Of a stretch of 64,000 nucleotides of DNA, positions 8,760-17,161 are shown in pieces. Both the position numbers and the translations under genes were made by a program. The notes below the pieces were generated by a model. That model saw nothing but the letters and a program-made list of their open reading frames with translations, did not search any database and was not told where the DNA came from. The stretch is from Borreliella japonica (GTDB lineage Bacteria > Spirochaetota > Spirochaetia > Borreliales > Borreliaceae): contig NZ_FMTE01000003.1 of the NCBI RefSeq assembly GCF_900099615.1, positions 1-64,000 on the forward strand. Direction: 5' to 3'. The stretch's first letter is position 1, and each line of letters opens with the position of its first letter.

Positions 8760-9884
8760 TTAATCAGTTAGTATAGCTTTTAATAATTTTACCATATGGT
8801 TTAGTGGAACTATATAGTCTATGTTGTTTTCTTCTATCGCTATTTTTGGCATTCCAAAAACCATTGAACTTTCTTCATCTTGAGCAATAGTAAGTCCCCC
8901 GGCTTTTTTTATATCGCCAATTTCTCTTGATCCGTCATTTCCCATCCCAGTCATTATTAGGGCAATTGCTTTATCTTTTGCAATTTCTGCAATAGATTGA
9001 AATAGTACTCCAATAGATGGTTTGTGACCATTTATATGTTTGCCGTCGAAGGTTTGTATTTGATAGTTACTATCGATTTTTTTGATTTTTGTATGATGTC
9101 CGCCTGAGCTTATGTATGCATGTCCTTGCTTTAATATTTCTTTATTGGTGGTTTCTTTTACGCTTATTTTGCAAAGATTATTAAGATTTTTTGCAAATTC
9201 TTCTGTAAATCCTTTAGGCATATGTTGAACAATTATTATTGGTGGAAAGCTTTCAGGTATTTCTGGCAATATTGATTTCAAGGCTACAGGCCCCCCTGCT
9301 GATATTCCAATTGCTATTATGTCGAATTTTCTCATTTTAAGTTTTTTAATTTCTTTTTCATTTAATATTTTTTCTTTTGTATATTCTTCAAGTTTGGTTA
9401 ATGAGAAAATGTCATTTTTGTGATTTAAAAAAAAATTAGCTTTTTCATAATTTTTTGTTTCCATATATTTATTGTGGACAATTTTGTTTTTTATAGATAT
9501 CGATCCATAGGCTAAAAGAGAACTAATAATTTGTTCTTTTTTGTTTTCATGTGATTTTTTATTTTTAGATACCAATATAAGATCATCAGCGCCCTTTAAA
9601 GCAGCAATGTTTATTAGATTTTGATTTGAAGAGGTGACTACAATTGGTATTGTTTTGTGTATATTGTTTTTTTTCTCCAAAAAGAGAATATCTTCACTAT
9701 TGTTTTCTTCTAAATTCATTAATATTACTTCGGGGTTATGTTTTTTAAGTTTGTTTGTTGCGAATTTGCCATTAGAAGCAGTTGCAATGACCTTGAGTTT
9801 AGGAGACGAATTAATAAGGTCTGATATGAGCTTTCTTTTTACAGCAAAATATTCTATGACAAGTACAGAAATTTTTGTTTCCAC
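8760..9884 (-). CDS. cheB: CheB-type chemoreceptor methylesterase with degenerate receiver domain
   Basis: A 374-residue CheB. The C-terminal methylesterase/deamidase domain (about 185-374) keeps the catalytic triad: S195 in GISAGGP, H221 in VQHMP and D317 in GMGNDG. The N-terminal receiver (about 5-115) is degenerate: the acidic pair is E11-Y12, and the phospho-acceptor position reads N57 in VILMNLEE. CheA-dependent activation by Asp phosphorylation therefore looks impossible for this copy. Lyme borreliae have a second CheB elsewhere; this is the copy I recall as CheB1 (BB0415). It lies 32 bases downstream of cheR, probably co-transcribed. Confidence 0.93.
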   Translation of the reverse strand: METKISVLVIEYFAVKRKLISDLINSSPKLKVIATASNGKFATNKLKKHNPEVILMNLEENNSEDILFLEKKNNIHKTIPIVVTSSNQNLINIAALKGADDLILVSKNKKSHENKKEQIISSLLAYGSISIKNKIVHNKYMETKNYEKANFFLNHKNDIFSLTKLEEYTKEKILNEKEIKKLKMRKFDIIAIGISAGGPVALKSILPEIPESFPPIIIVQHMPKGFTEEFAKNLNNLCKISVKETTNKEILKQGHAYISSGGHHTKIKKIDSNYQIQTFDGKHINGHKPSIGVLFQSIAEIAKDKAIALIMTGMGNDGSREIGDIKKAGGLTIAQDEESSMVFGMPKIAIEENNIDYIVPLNHMVKLLKAILTD

Positions 9885-9916
9885 TGTTACTTTTTCCCTA
9901 TTAAATTCTTGTTAAA

Positions 9917-10774
9917 TTATAACTTATATTTATTTTTTAATTTAAATTTTTCTTTTTGATAGCCAGTATCTTTTTTTTCATATATTATTGCCCAGGGTGT
10001 TTTTAAAAATTTAAAAGGAAGGTTAAGTCCAAAAAGTGACTCTGAGTGTCCTATAAATAAATAGCTATTTTTAGACATGTTATTGTAAAATTTTTTAAGC
10101 ACTTTAATTTTTGATTTTTCATCAAAGTATATTAATACATTTCTACAAAAAATAACATCAATTTGTGAAAAATTACTTTCAAAGTTTAGATTATGATAAT
10201 CAAATCTTATGTGATTTTTAATTTCATTTTTAATTTTATATCCGTTTGAATGAGAATATATATAATGTCGGTATTCTTTGGGAATATTTTCACATTTATT
10301 TGATGAGTAATATCCTTCTTTTGCTATCATCAAAGATTTTAAACTTAAATCAGAAGCGATAATAACAAAATCTATTTCTTTTGGAAGTTTTGATTTGAGT
10401 ACAAATGCTAATGAATAAGGTTCTTCTCCTGTTGAGCATCCTGCAGACCAGATAATAATTCTATTTTTTTCTTCTATGTTTTTAATATTAATTAAATTAG
10501 GAATTACAAATTTTTCAAAAGTTTGAAAATGTAGTGAATTTCTAAAAAATCTTGTTAAATTGGTTGTGACTAAATCTAAGAAATATTCTTTTTTTAATTT
10601 TTCACTAATTATTAAATTATAAAGTTGTGATGGATTTTCAATAGCAAGTTCTCTTACCGCGTCATTAATTCTGCTTTGAAGAACAAATTTATTTTTTTCG
10701 TCAAATCGCATTCCGCTGTTGTTGTATATAAAGTCGCAAAATTTTAAAAATAGTTCATCTTCAATTTCTAGCAT
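9917..10774 (-). CDS. cheR: Chemotaxis protein methyltransferase CheR
   Basis: A 285-residue CheR that methylates glutamates of chemoreceptors using S-adenosylmethionine. It has the N-terminal helical CheR domain (about 5-80, with the conserved TNLTRFFRN stretch at 71-79), the SAM-binding AGCSTGEEPY at 111-120, and the later FCRNVLIYFD motif around 208. There is no C-terminal pentapeptide-binding TPR extension. It is the first gene of the minus-strand string leading into cheB. The 5' region contains an 11-bp perfect inverted repeat (10802-10828). I recall this as cheR2, BB0414. Confidence 0.95.
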   Translation of the reverse strand: MLEIEDELFLKFCDFIYNNSGMRFDEKNKFVLQSRINDAVRELAIENPSQLYNLIISEKLKKEYFLDLVTTNLTRFFRNSLHFQTFEKFVIPNLINIKNIEEKNRIIIWSAGCSTGEEPYSLAFVLKSKLPKEIDFVIIASDLSLKSLMIAKEGYYSSNKCENIPKEYRHYIYSHSNGYKIKNEIKNHIRFDYHNLNFESNFSQIDVIFCRNVLIYFDEKSKIKVLKKFYNNMSKNSYLFIGHSESLFGLNLPFKFLKTPWAIIYEKKDTGYQKEKFKLKNKYKL

Positions 10775-11034
10775 TTTTGGGAACCTGCTTAATTATTCTC
10801 TTTATAAATAAGTATTGCTTATTTATAATAAATCTCTAGGTAAGAATATTTTTTTTGAAAAAACTGTAAAATTAACATAAATAATTTTATTATAAAATAT
10901 GGATTTATAAAAAGGTTTTTGTTTATTTTAATTTATTTGCAGTAATAAATGAGGAATTTAATAAGTGTTGGAAAAAATATTTGCAAATTCCTATTTAATA
11001 ATATCTATTTAAAAAGATTGATGATGAAGATTGA
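10775..11034. promoter_or_regulatory. Divergent intergenic region, cheR / dolichol-kinase-like gene
   Basis: A 260-base very AT-rich gap between divergently transcribed genes, so it must hold promoters for both. No clear sigma-70 pair could be assigned. Its most obvious structure is the inverted repeat at 10802-10828. No small gene is apparent. Confidence 0.5.
10802..10828. repeat. Perfect inverted repeat upstream of cheR
   Basis: Arms ttataaataag (10802-10812) and cttatttataa (10818-10828) are perfect complements with a 5-base spacer. They lie 28-54 bases upstream of the cheR start codon. This could be a regulator-binding operator or a 5' leader hairpin. There is no T-run suggesting termination on either side. 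Confidence 0.6.
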
Positions 11035-11658
11035 ATGATGTTTAATGAGTTTAAAAGAATAATTTTTAAAGAAGATTTTAGGTATGAAATTTTTAGAAAA
11101 TTTTTTCATATTTTTAGCTTAATTGTTTTGATTTTTTATGAAATAAATTTTTGGATAGGGTTTGTCTTTAATATGCTTTTTATGATTTTATACTTAACTT
11201 CTGAAGTTTTTAGAATTACTAAAAAAAAACTACTTTTCTTTAAGAATATTTCAGATATAATATTAAAATCAAGGAAAATATTGCCCAATAAAGTATCTTT
11301 TTCGCCCGTTTTTTTATTTTTAGGCATATTGGTATCATATTGCTTAGTTATGGAACCTTTTAATTATATTGGAATATTCTCAGTATGTCTTGGTGATGGA
11401 TTTGCAAGTCTTGCTGGAAAGTTAATTCCTTCTTTTAAGCTTGTAAATGATAAAACGATTTCTGGTAGCTTTGTTGTATTTTGCGTTACTTTTTTTTCAT
11501 ATTATTATTTTTTTCCTTATTTAACAGCAGCTTTAATTCTTGGGATTTTAGCAGTATTAGTAGAGCTTTTTGATTTTGCGAATTATGATAATTTATTTTT
11601 ACCACTTGTTGTTTCAAATTCGTCTTATTTTTTAACTTCCTTTTTTTATAGCCAATAA
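11035..11658 (+). CDS. Dolichol/phytol-kinase-like (SEC59/VTE5 type) membrane protein
   Basis: A 207-residue polytopic membrane protein with about six hydrophobic segments. It carries motifs of the CTP-dependent polyprenol/phytol kinase and CDP-diacylglycerol synthase-like family: GDGFASLAGK (about 121-130), KTISGS and the C-terminal DNLFLPL. By family it should phosphorylate a lipid-soluble alcohol with CTP, but the substrate in this organism is unknown. Its 3' end overlaps the convergent membrane-protein gene by 13 bases. ATG 11038 is an equally possible start. Confidence 0.7.
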   Translation: MMFNEFKRIIFKEDFRYEIFRKFFHIFSLIVLIFYEINFWIGFVFNMLFMILYLTSEVFRITKKKLLFFKNISDIILKSRKILPNKVSFSPVFLFLGILVSYCLVMEPFNYIGIFSVCLGDGFASLAGKLIPSFKLVNDKTISGSFVVFCVTFFSYYYFFPYLTAALILGILAVLVELFDFANYDNLFLPLVVSNSSYFLTSFFYSQ

Positions 11659-12425
11659 AAGAAAATTTTTCCTGATTTTTTTAAGTAGATTGGTATACCA
11701 ACTGAGATTGGGAGAAAGGCATAGGGTATTTTTAGCAAATTTAAATAAATTCCACTTAATATTAAAAGCATTGAAACAAAAAGGAAAAAATAGTCAAGGT
11801 TTTTTTTTCTTAAAAAGGCTACTATAAAGTTTATTAAAATAAGCAACAAGAATGCGTCTATGTAAAATTTTGTGCTTTCGATTTTAAGAATGCCGTAGTC
11901 TTGGTTATTTTCGTATGAATTAATAGGCATTGTGTAACTATATATGCATGCAAAGGTCAAAATAATGTAAATTGTATAATGTATTGATTTTATTTTGAAA
12001 TCGCATATATATAAACTTAGAAAAAATAAATTTAATAATGAAAAAGTATTTACAAAAAGGATAAATTTTGTAAATAGGTAATAACTTGAATTTAGGTTGT
12101 TTTTTAAAAAAAAATCTTCAGAGATCAAAATAGGATCTAATGTGAATGAACTGATGAAACAATAAAAAAGTATAAATTGTATATTATTGGTTCTTTTGTA
12201 GTTAATATATGACCATAGTGAGCCTATGATTCCAGTAATAAAGATGGCGAATTTATTAACTAGCATTATAAAATTATTATTGTAAATCTCTAGAACATAA
12301 TTTTGATAATTTTCGTTGTATTTTATTTTATAAGAAAAAATCAGTATAACTAGTGTTACTAAAATTAAAATTATAAAGAGAAATAAATTAATAGAAGCGT
12401 TTAATTTTGCAAGTATTGACTTCAT
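11646..12425 (-). CDS. Polytopic membrane protein of unknown function
   Basis: A 259-residue protein made almost entirely of hydrophobic segments (about seven), with no family motif that I recognise. Its ATG overlaps the end of the secreted nuclease gene by four bases, so it is translationally coupled to that gene and to the outer-membrane protein further upstream. Its stop region overlaps the convergent dolichol-kinase-like gene by 13 bases. The 7TM-like layout could fit a sensor or transport role, but that is guesswork (BB0412 by order). Confidence 0.75.
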   Translation of the reverse strand: MKSILAKLNASINLFLFIILILVTLVILIFSYKIKYNENYQNYVLEIYNNNFIMLVNKFAIFITGIIGSLWSYINYKRTNNIQFILFYCFISSFTLDPILISEDFFLKNNLNSSYYLFTKFILFVNTFSLLNLFFLSLYICDFKIKSIHYTIYIILTFACIYSYTMPINSYENNQDYGILKIESTKFYIDAFLLLILINFIVAFLRKKNLDYFFLFVSMLLILSGIYLNLLKIPYAFLPISVGIPIYLKKSGKIFFYWL

Positions 12426-13303
12426 TTAAACTTCCAGGAATGCGTGTTTTTGATTTTTTTTATATTTTTTTTAATTTTTGAGTTAAGTTTTTCAAAAAAA
12501 TCTATCTTTGTTTTTGTTTCAATTAAATCGACGCTGACAACATAATTTTTCAAATTCAAGTCTTTTGCTTTTTCATTTGGGATAATAAAAGAGATTATGT
12601 CATAAAAATTTTTGTTATTAATGTTTAGTACTATTTTATAAAAATTTTTAGGTATCAAAATTTTGCTTTTACCAATAAATCCTTTATTTTCCGTTAAAAT
12701 TCCAGCACTAATGATATATATATATCCTTTTAAGATTGCCCATTCTCTTACCAATTTTTCAAGTTTTAGCCAAATTCCAGAATTAAATTCGCTTTTTTGA
12801 GGTGACATATTGGATAAAAAATATGTATCTCTCATTGCATCCTCAGAAAAAGACATGTCTGCAGAACTTACTATGTGTCCCCTGTCATAGCCGCTCTTAA
12901 AGTAATCTTCAAGTTTTGGAAAAGTGCCTTTGATGTTGGTGTCTTCAAAGAATTTAGAACTCCTTTTAATTTTTTTTGATTTTAACAAAGTCAATGCCAG
13001 TTCTACCATTTCTCTTTTAAGTGGATAAGCAGCCCATTCGGATTGTCTTGCACTTTCAGCATACCCTAAGGTATAGTGTTTTTTGTGTATTATTTGGGTA
13101 GTAAGATATCCTTTTGGTATTAATTGGGATTCTTTTATCGGAATAAATTTTGTAATGTTAATGTATTTATTTTCTATTATCTCTAAATAATTGTAAATTT
13201 TATGTTTAATTTGCTTTAGGACTTTTGGATTTAAGGAAAAAAATAAAAATCCTGTTAGACATAAAATATAGCAGTAAAGAAAAAATTTTGATCTTTTTTT
13301 CAT
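12422..13303 (-). CDS. DNA/RNA non-specific endonuclease (NucA/EndoG type), exported or anchored
   Basis: A 293-residue beta-beta-alpha-metal nuclease. The signature DRGH has catalytic H143, followed by a conserved SNMSPQ and metal-ligand-type N174 in EFNSGIW. These are the active-site features of the NucA/Serratia/EndoG family, which cuts both DNA and RNA. An N-terminal hydrophobic segment (about 8-23) indicates export to, or anchoring facing, the periplasm. Four-base overlaps at both ends tie it to the upstream outer-membrane protein and the downstream membrane protein. Nucleic-acid scavenging is plausible because Borrelia cannot make purines or pyrimidines de novo (BB0411). Confidence 0.9.
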   Translation of the reverse strand: MKKRSKFFLYCYILCLTGFLFFSLNPKVLKQIKHKIYNYLEIIENKYINITKFIPIKESQLIPKGYLTTQIIHKKHYTLGYAESARQSEWAAYPLKREMVELALTLLKSKKIKRSSKFFEDTNIKGTFPKLEDYFKSGYDRGHIVSSADMSFSEDAMRDTYFLSNMSPQKSEFNSGIWLKLEKLVREWAILKGYIYIISAGILTENKGFIGKSKILIPKNFYKIVLNINNKNFYDIISFIIPNEKAKDLNLKNYVVSVDLIETKTKIDFFEKLNSKIKKNIKKIKNTHSWKFK

Positions 13304-13929
13304 GTTTCTGTTTCTTTTTCGTCCTTAAAATTATATCTAATAGTGAAATTAAAAGAAATGTTAAATGTATCTAAAAATAAAAAATCAATTTTAAAGTCCA
13401 TTCCTATTAAAGGTATTGCATTTTTAGTAGAAATTTCAATAAACATGTAAGGCTCTAGTACATAGGGTAATTTTTCGTAAAATTTAATGTCCCCTATAAA
13501 GTTTGTAGATAAGTAAAAATGACCACCTATGCCAATAGTGGAGGAAAAATATTTTGTTTTTTTAATTAAGTTTGCAATATGCCAGTTTATTCCTCCTCCA
13601 ATATACGATTTAAAGTATTGCATATTTTTAGGGATATTAAGGCTTTCTTTTGTTAATATCATAGCAACGATTAAAAAATCAAAACTATTATTAGAGAAGG
13701 TGTAGTAGGGTCTAAAAATAAGATGTTTAATATTTGAATTTAGAAAAAATCCAATTCCAATTCCAATCCCTGTAGAATATGTGAATCCTCTTTCCGGGCT
13801 AAAAAAATTAGAACTTTGTTCGGATTGATTATTTTTTTCATTAGTATTGTCTTTTTCATTTGCAAGTGCATTTAAAGCAGAAATGATGAGCAATGTTAAA
13901 GAAATACAAATGTTTGGAGTTTTTTTCAT
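13300..13929 (-). CDS. Putative outer-membrane beta-barrel protein
   Basis: A 209-residue protein with a signal peptide ending near ALANE, an Asn/Ser/Glu-rich linker, then glycine- and aromatic-rich alternating segments (STGIGIGIGFFLN and later strands) like a small outer-membrane barrel. No named family is recognised. It is the first gene of the coupled trio with the nuclease (4-base overlap) and the polytopic membrane protein. It diverges from fruA across a palindrome-rich intergenic region. Confidence 0.78.
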   Translation of the reverse strand: MKKTPNICISLTLLIISALNALANEKDNTNEKNNQSEQSSNFFSPERGFTYSTGIGIGIGFFLNSNIKHLIFRPYYTFSNNSFDFLIVAMILTKESLNIPKNMQYFKSYIGGGINWHIANLIKKTKYFSSTIGIGGHFYLSTNFIGDIKFYEKLPYVLEPYMFIEISTKNAIPLIGMDFKIDFLFLDTFNISFNFTIRYNFKDEKETET

Positions 13930-13998
13930 AAACAGATTATTTTAAATGGTATAAAAATTGCGGTGTCTTTTCAATACTATAATTAGAATATGTATTCA

Positions 13999-14012
13999 AG
14001 GAAAATTTTCCT
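13999..14012. repeat. 14-bp perfect palindrome
   Basis: aggaaaattttcct is its own reverse complement. It is the leftmost of three dyads in the fruA/outer-membrane protein divergent region. Confidence 0.7.
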
Positions 14013-14016
14013 GTTT

Positions 14017-14040
14017 AGTATAAAAAATATTTTTTATACT
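14017..14040. repeat. 24-bp perfect palindrome
   Basis: The half-site agtataaaaaat (14017-14028) is followed without spacer by its exact complement (14029-14040). At 24 bases it is the longest spacer-free palindrome I found in the window. Confidence 0.75.
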
Positions 14041-14063
14041 AGGTGGCTGTTGTATGCTATTTT

Positions 14064-14082
14064 TATTGTATATTATACAATA
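14064..14082. repeat. 19-bp palindrome with single central base
   Basis: tattgtata and tatacaata flank one central T. It ends 34 bases before the fruA start, where an operator overlapping the promoter or leader could act. Confidence 0.7.
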
Positions 14083-14116
14083 TTACGATATGTTTAATTT
14101 CTAGGAGACTGCATTT

Positions 14117-15994
14117 ATGTTTTTTAATTTTTTGAAAAAAGATCTTGTATTTGTTTTGCCAGAAGTAAATTCAAAAGAAGATGTAATTGATTTTTTAGTT
14201 GAAAAAATCGATGATAAGGGATATATAGATAGCAAAAAAGAGTTTCTTCAAGGAATTCTTGATAGAGAGAAAATAGGTGACACTTCTTGGGAAAATGGGG
14301 TTGCAATTCCCCATTTTATAGGAGATGTTGTTAAGACTAGTTTTATTTCATTGCTTTACATTAAAGGTGCTGGGGTTAAATGGTCTGAAGAAAATCCCCC
14401 TGTTAATTTAATATTTTTGATTTGTATGTCAAAAAAGCAACAAGGCAATGAGCATCTTAGGGCTATTGCGTTTATAGCTAAACTTTTTGAAGATGATGCT
14501 TTTCAAAATGCTTTAAGTGGTGTTGTTACTACTGATGACATTTATTATTACATAGAGAATGTTCAAAGAAAAGCCAAAGAAGAGGTTTTTGGAGCTACAA
14601 AATCAGAGAAAATAGTTGCTGTAACTGCTTGTCCTGTTGGAGTTGCTCATACGTATATTGCAGCAAAGAAAATTGAAAATGAAGCTAAAAAGCAAGGTTA
14701 CAATATTAGAGTTGAAACCCAAGGATCTATTGGCATTGAAAATGCCTTAACAGAAGAAGAAATTAGGGATGCAGCTGTTGTGATACTTGCTGTTGATAAG
14801 GATGTTGATGAAAAGAGATTTGAAGGTAAGAGAGTTTATAAAGTTTCAACTGTAAAAGCAATAAACAATACGGAAAATATTATTAAGGAAGCGTTTAACG
14901 CTCCAGTATTTTTTTGCAAAGATTCTGGAGCTAATGGCAGTTATAAAGGCTCTATTGCAACAGGCAAAGATAGTTTTTATAAATATTTAATGAGTGGAGT
15001 ATCTCCAATGATTCCTGTTGTTGCAACTGGAGGAATTTTAATTGCTCTTAGTATTGCTTTTGTTGGGATTGGTTCTGATGGACCTAATTTTTCTGAGCAT
15101 CCATTTTATAAGCAGATTGCAGATATTGGTTCTGTAGCTTTTGGAATGATGCTGCCTGTGCTTGCTGGGTTTATTTCAATGGCAATTGCTGATAAGCCTG
15201 GTCTTGCTCCAGGTCTTGTTGGTGGAGTAATGTCTGGAAATGTAAAAGCAGGTTTCTTGGGTGCAATATTTGCAGGGTTTCTTGCAGGCTATGTTGCAAG
15301 GTTTTTAGCAAAGAGATCTGTTCCTGAGTGGTTAAGGCCCGTAATGCCTATATTTGTGATTCCGCTAATAAGCACTATTATTGTTGGCTTTTTTATGTTG
15401 TATGTTGGTGTTTATATTGGAGAATTTATGGCTGTGCTTGAGAGTGGGCTTAAATCTTTACAGAGTAATTCAGAAACGTTTGGTGTGTTGGGTAAAATTT
15501 TTTTAGGTTTAGTGCTAGGATCAATGATTACTATTGATATGGGTGGGCCCTTTAATAAAGTGGCATTTCTTTTTGGAGTAGGGCTAATTCCTCAAGTGCC
15601 AGAAATAATGGGGATGGTGGCAGCAGCAATTCCTGTTCCCCCTATGGCTATGGGGCTTGCAACTTTTTTAGCGCCTAAATTATTTGAAAATGAAGAGAAA
15701 GAATCTGGCAAAATAGCCTTTTTAATTTCATTTATTGGTATTAGTGAAGGAGCTATCCCTTTTGCTGCTAGTGATCCTGGAAGGGTAATTCCTTCAATAG
15801 TGTTGGGAGGAGCTGTGTCAAGCATTATTGCTGCTTTTTTAGGTGTTGCTAATCATGCTCCACACGGAGGGCCAATAGTGCTTCCTGTTATTGATAATAA
15901 ATTTGAGTTTATTATTGCAATTGCTGTTGGAGTTGCAGTTGCAACAACTTTGGTAATTTTTTTGAAATCTTTAAAATTAAAGGAATCTGAATGA
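14117..15994 (+). CDS. fruA: PTS fructose-family permease, EIIA-EIIB-EIIC fusion
   Basis: A 625-residue sugar phosphotransferase permease. The EIIA domain (about 1-150) has phospho-His H66 in GVAIPHF. The EIIB domain (about 165-265) has phospho-Cys C172 in VTACPVGVAHT. The EIIC domain (about 285-620) has eight or more membrane helices with the conserved GGPFNK and SEGAIPFAA regions. It takes phosphate from HPr and imports a hexose as its phosphate. The sugar (fructose or mannose) is not decided by sequence, but the adjoining manA favours one whose product enters via mannose-6-P/fructose-6-P. A TAGGAG ribosome site precedes ATG 14117. I recall this as fruA-1 (BB0408). Confidence 0.95.
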   Translation: MFFNFLKKDLVFVLPEVNSKEDVIDFLVEKIDDKGYIDSKKEFLQGILDREKIGDTSWENGVAIPHFIGDVVKTSFISLLYIKGAGVKWSEENPPVNLIFLICMSKKQQGNEHLRAIAFIAKLFEDDAFQNALSGVVTTDDIYYYIENVQRKAKEEVFGATKSEKIVAVTACPVGVAHTYIAAKKIENEAKKQGYNIRVETQGSIGIENALTEEEIRDAAVVILAVDKDVDEKRFEGKRVYKVSTVKAINNTENIIKEAFNAPVFFCKDSGANGSYKGSIATGKDSFYKYLMSGVSPMIPVVATGGILIALSIAFVGIGSDGPNFSEHPFYKQIADIGSVAFGMMLPVLAGFISMAIADKPGLAPGLVGGVMSGNVKAGFLGAIFAGFLAGYVARFLAKRSVPEWLRPVMPIFVIPLISTIIVGFFMLYVGVYIGEFMAVLESGLKSLQSNSETFGVLGKIFLGLVLGSMITIDMGGPFNKVAFLFGVGLIPQVPEIMGMVAAAIPVPPMAMGLATFLAPKLFENEEKESGKIAFLISFIGISEGAIPFAASDPGRVIPSIVLGGAVSSIIAAFLGVANHAPHGGPIVLPVIDNKFEFIIAIAVGVAVATTLVIFLKSLKLKESE

Positions 15995-17110
15995 ATGAAT
16001 GAAGATAATATTTTTTTAATGAAAAATAATATTAAAGAATATGATTGGGGGGGGATTAGTTTTATTCCCAATCTTTTGGGCGATAAGATTGATGGAAGGC
16101 CTAAGGCTGAAATGTGGCTTGGAGCACACAAAACATTTTCTAGTAAGATTTTACATAGAAATGAATATGTGTTTTTAAGCGATTTTTTAGAAGATCATAA
16201 AGAGCTTTTAGGTTGTGATGACGAATTTCCTTTTTTGTTTAAGGTATTGTCTGCAAACAAACCTTTATCTATTCAAATTCATCCTTCTAAAGATATTGCC
16301 TTAAAAGGGTATGAATCAGAGAATAATAAAGGGATAGACATTAATGATCCTAAAAGGATATATAAAGATAAAAACCCTAAAATTGAACTTATTTATGCCC
16401 TGAGTGATTTTTATGCGCTAAAAGGTTTTTTACCTTTGGATGAGATTAAAAAAATTTGTGAAATTCTGAAATTAAATTTCGACTTTCAATCACATAGAGA
16501 CTTTGTAAAGACTATTTTTGATTTACAAACTTATGAACTTGAGAATATTATTGAAAAAATTTTAAAAAATTTGAATCTTATTGATGATTTTAGAGGTTAC
16601 TGGTTTAATGAAATTTACAATATTTATGGTGTAGATGTGGGTCTTTTAGTATTTTTGGGCATGAATATTTTAAAACTAAAGCCAGGCGAAGTTTTTTATA
16701 CAAATAGTCAGGAAGTACATGCATATCTTAAGGGAGACTGCATTGAGCTTATGACCAATTCCGACAATGTTATTAGAGCTGGACTTACTACCAAATATAT
16801 TGATAAAGAAGAGATGTTAAGAGTTGGGCAATTTGATGAAGGAGCTTTATCATTTTTAAATCCCGATTTTAAAAACAGTTTTAGTGTATTTAGACTTCCA
16901 AATACTAATTTGAAATTAATTCAAAAAAAAATAAATGAGAGTATTTGTATCAATAGAAATAGCGCAATGATCTTGTTAGTCTTAGATGGGCGTGTGAATA
17001 TAAATAAATCCTTAGGCCTTAACAAGGGTGAGAGCATTTTTATAGGCAGAAAAGCTGAAAACTTGTTTATTAATGGAGATGGTCAAGCTTTTATTGCTGG
17101 TTTTAATTAA
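15995..17110 (+). CDS. manA: Mannose-6-phosphate isomerase, class I
   Basis: A 371-residue zinc enzyme interconverting mannose-6-P and fructose-6-P. Zinc-ligand-type residues are visible: Q94 and H96 in SIQIHPSKD, E131 after KNPKI, and the later EVHAYLKGDCIELM with its conserved His. It starts immediately after the fruA stop in the repeated atgaatgaatga junction. An out-of-frame ATG at 15991 exists, but only 15995 opens this frame. Co-transcription with fruA is likely, and a strong terminator follows. Confidence 0.95.
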   Translation: MNEDNIFLMKNNIKEYDWGGISFIPNLLGDKIDGRPKAEMWLGAHKTFSSKILHRNEYVFLSDFLEDHKELLGCDDEFPFLFKVLSANKPLSIQIHPSKDIALKGYESENNKGIDINDPKRIYKDKNPKIELIYALSDFYALKGFLPLDEIKKICEILKLNFDFQSHRDFVKTIFDLQTYELENIIEKILKNLNLIDDFRGYWFNEIYNIYGVDVGLLVFLGMNILKLKPGEVFYTNSQEVHAYLKGDCIELMTNSDNVIRAGLTTKYIDKEEMLRVGQFDEGALSFLNPDFKNSFSVFRLPNTNLKLIQKKINESICINRNSAMILLVLDGRVNINKSLGLNKGESIFIGRKAENLFINGDGQAFIAGFN

Positions 17111-17140
17111 AATTAAGCTTGCTTGTGTAAGCTTAATTTT
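17109..17140. terminator. Bidirectional intrinsic terminator between manA and the outer-membrane protein pair
   Basis: A perfect 12-bp stem, aaaattaagctt (17109-17120) and aagcttaatttt (17129-17140), with an 8-base loop. The A-run on one side and T-run on the other let it work in both directions, serving manA (+) and the convergent outer-membrane protein genes (-). Confidence 0.9.
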
Positions 17141-17161
17141 AATGCCAATTTAATTATTTGG

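Larger units (their letters stand above)
13930..14116. promoter_or_regulatory. Divergent promoter region with three palindromes, upstream of fruA
   Basis: A 187-base gap between divergent genes that holds three perfect dyads in 84 bases (13999-14012, 14017-14040 and 14064-14082). The third is nearest fruA, about 35 bases before its start codon. This layout looks like tandem operators or cruciform-forming sites. No transcription factor can be named from the sequence. Confidence 0.6.
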
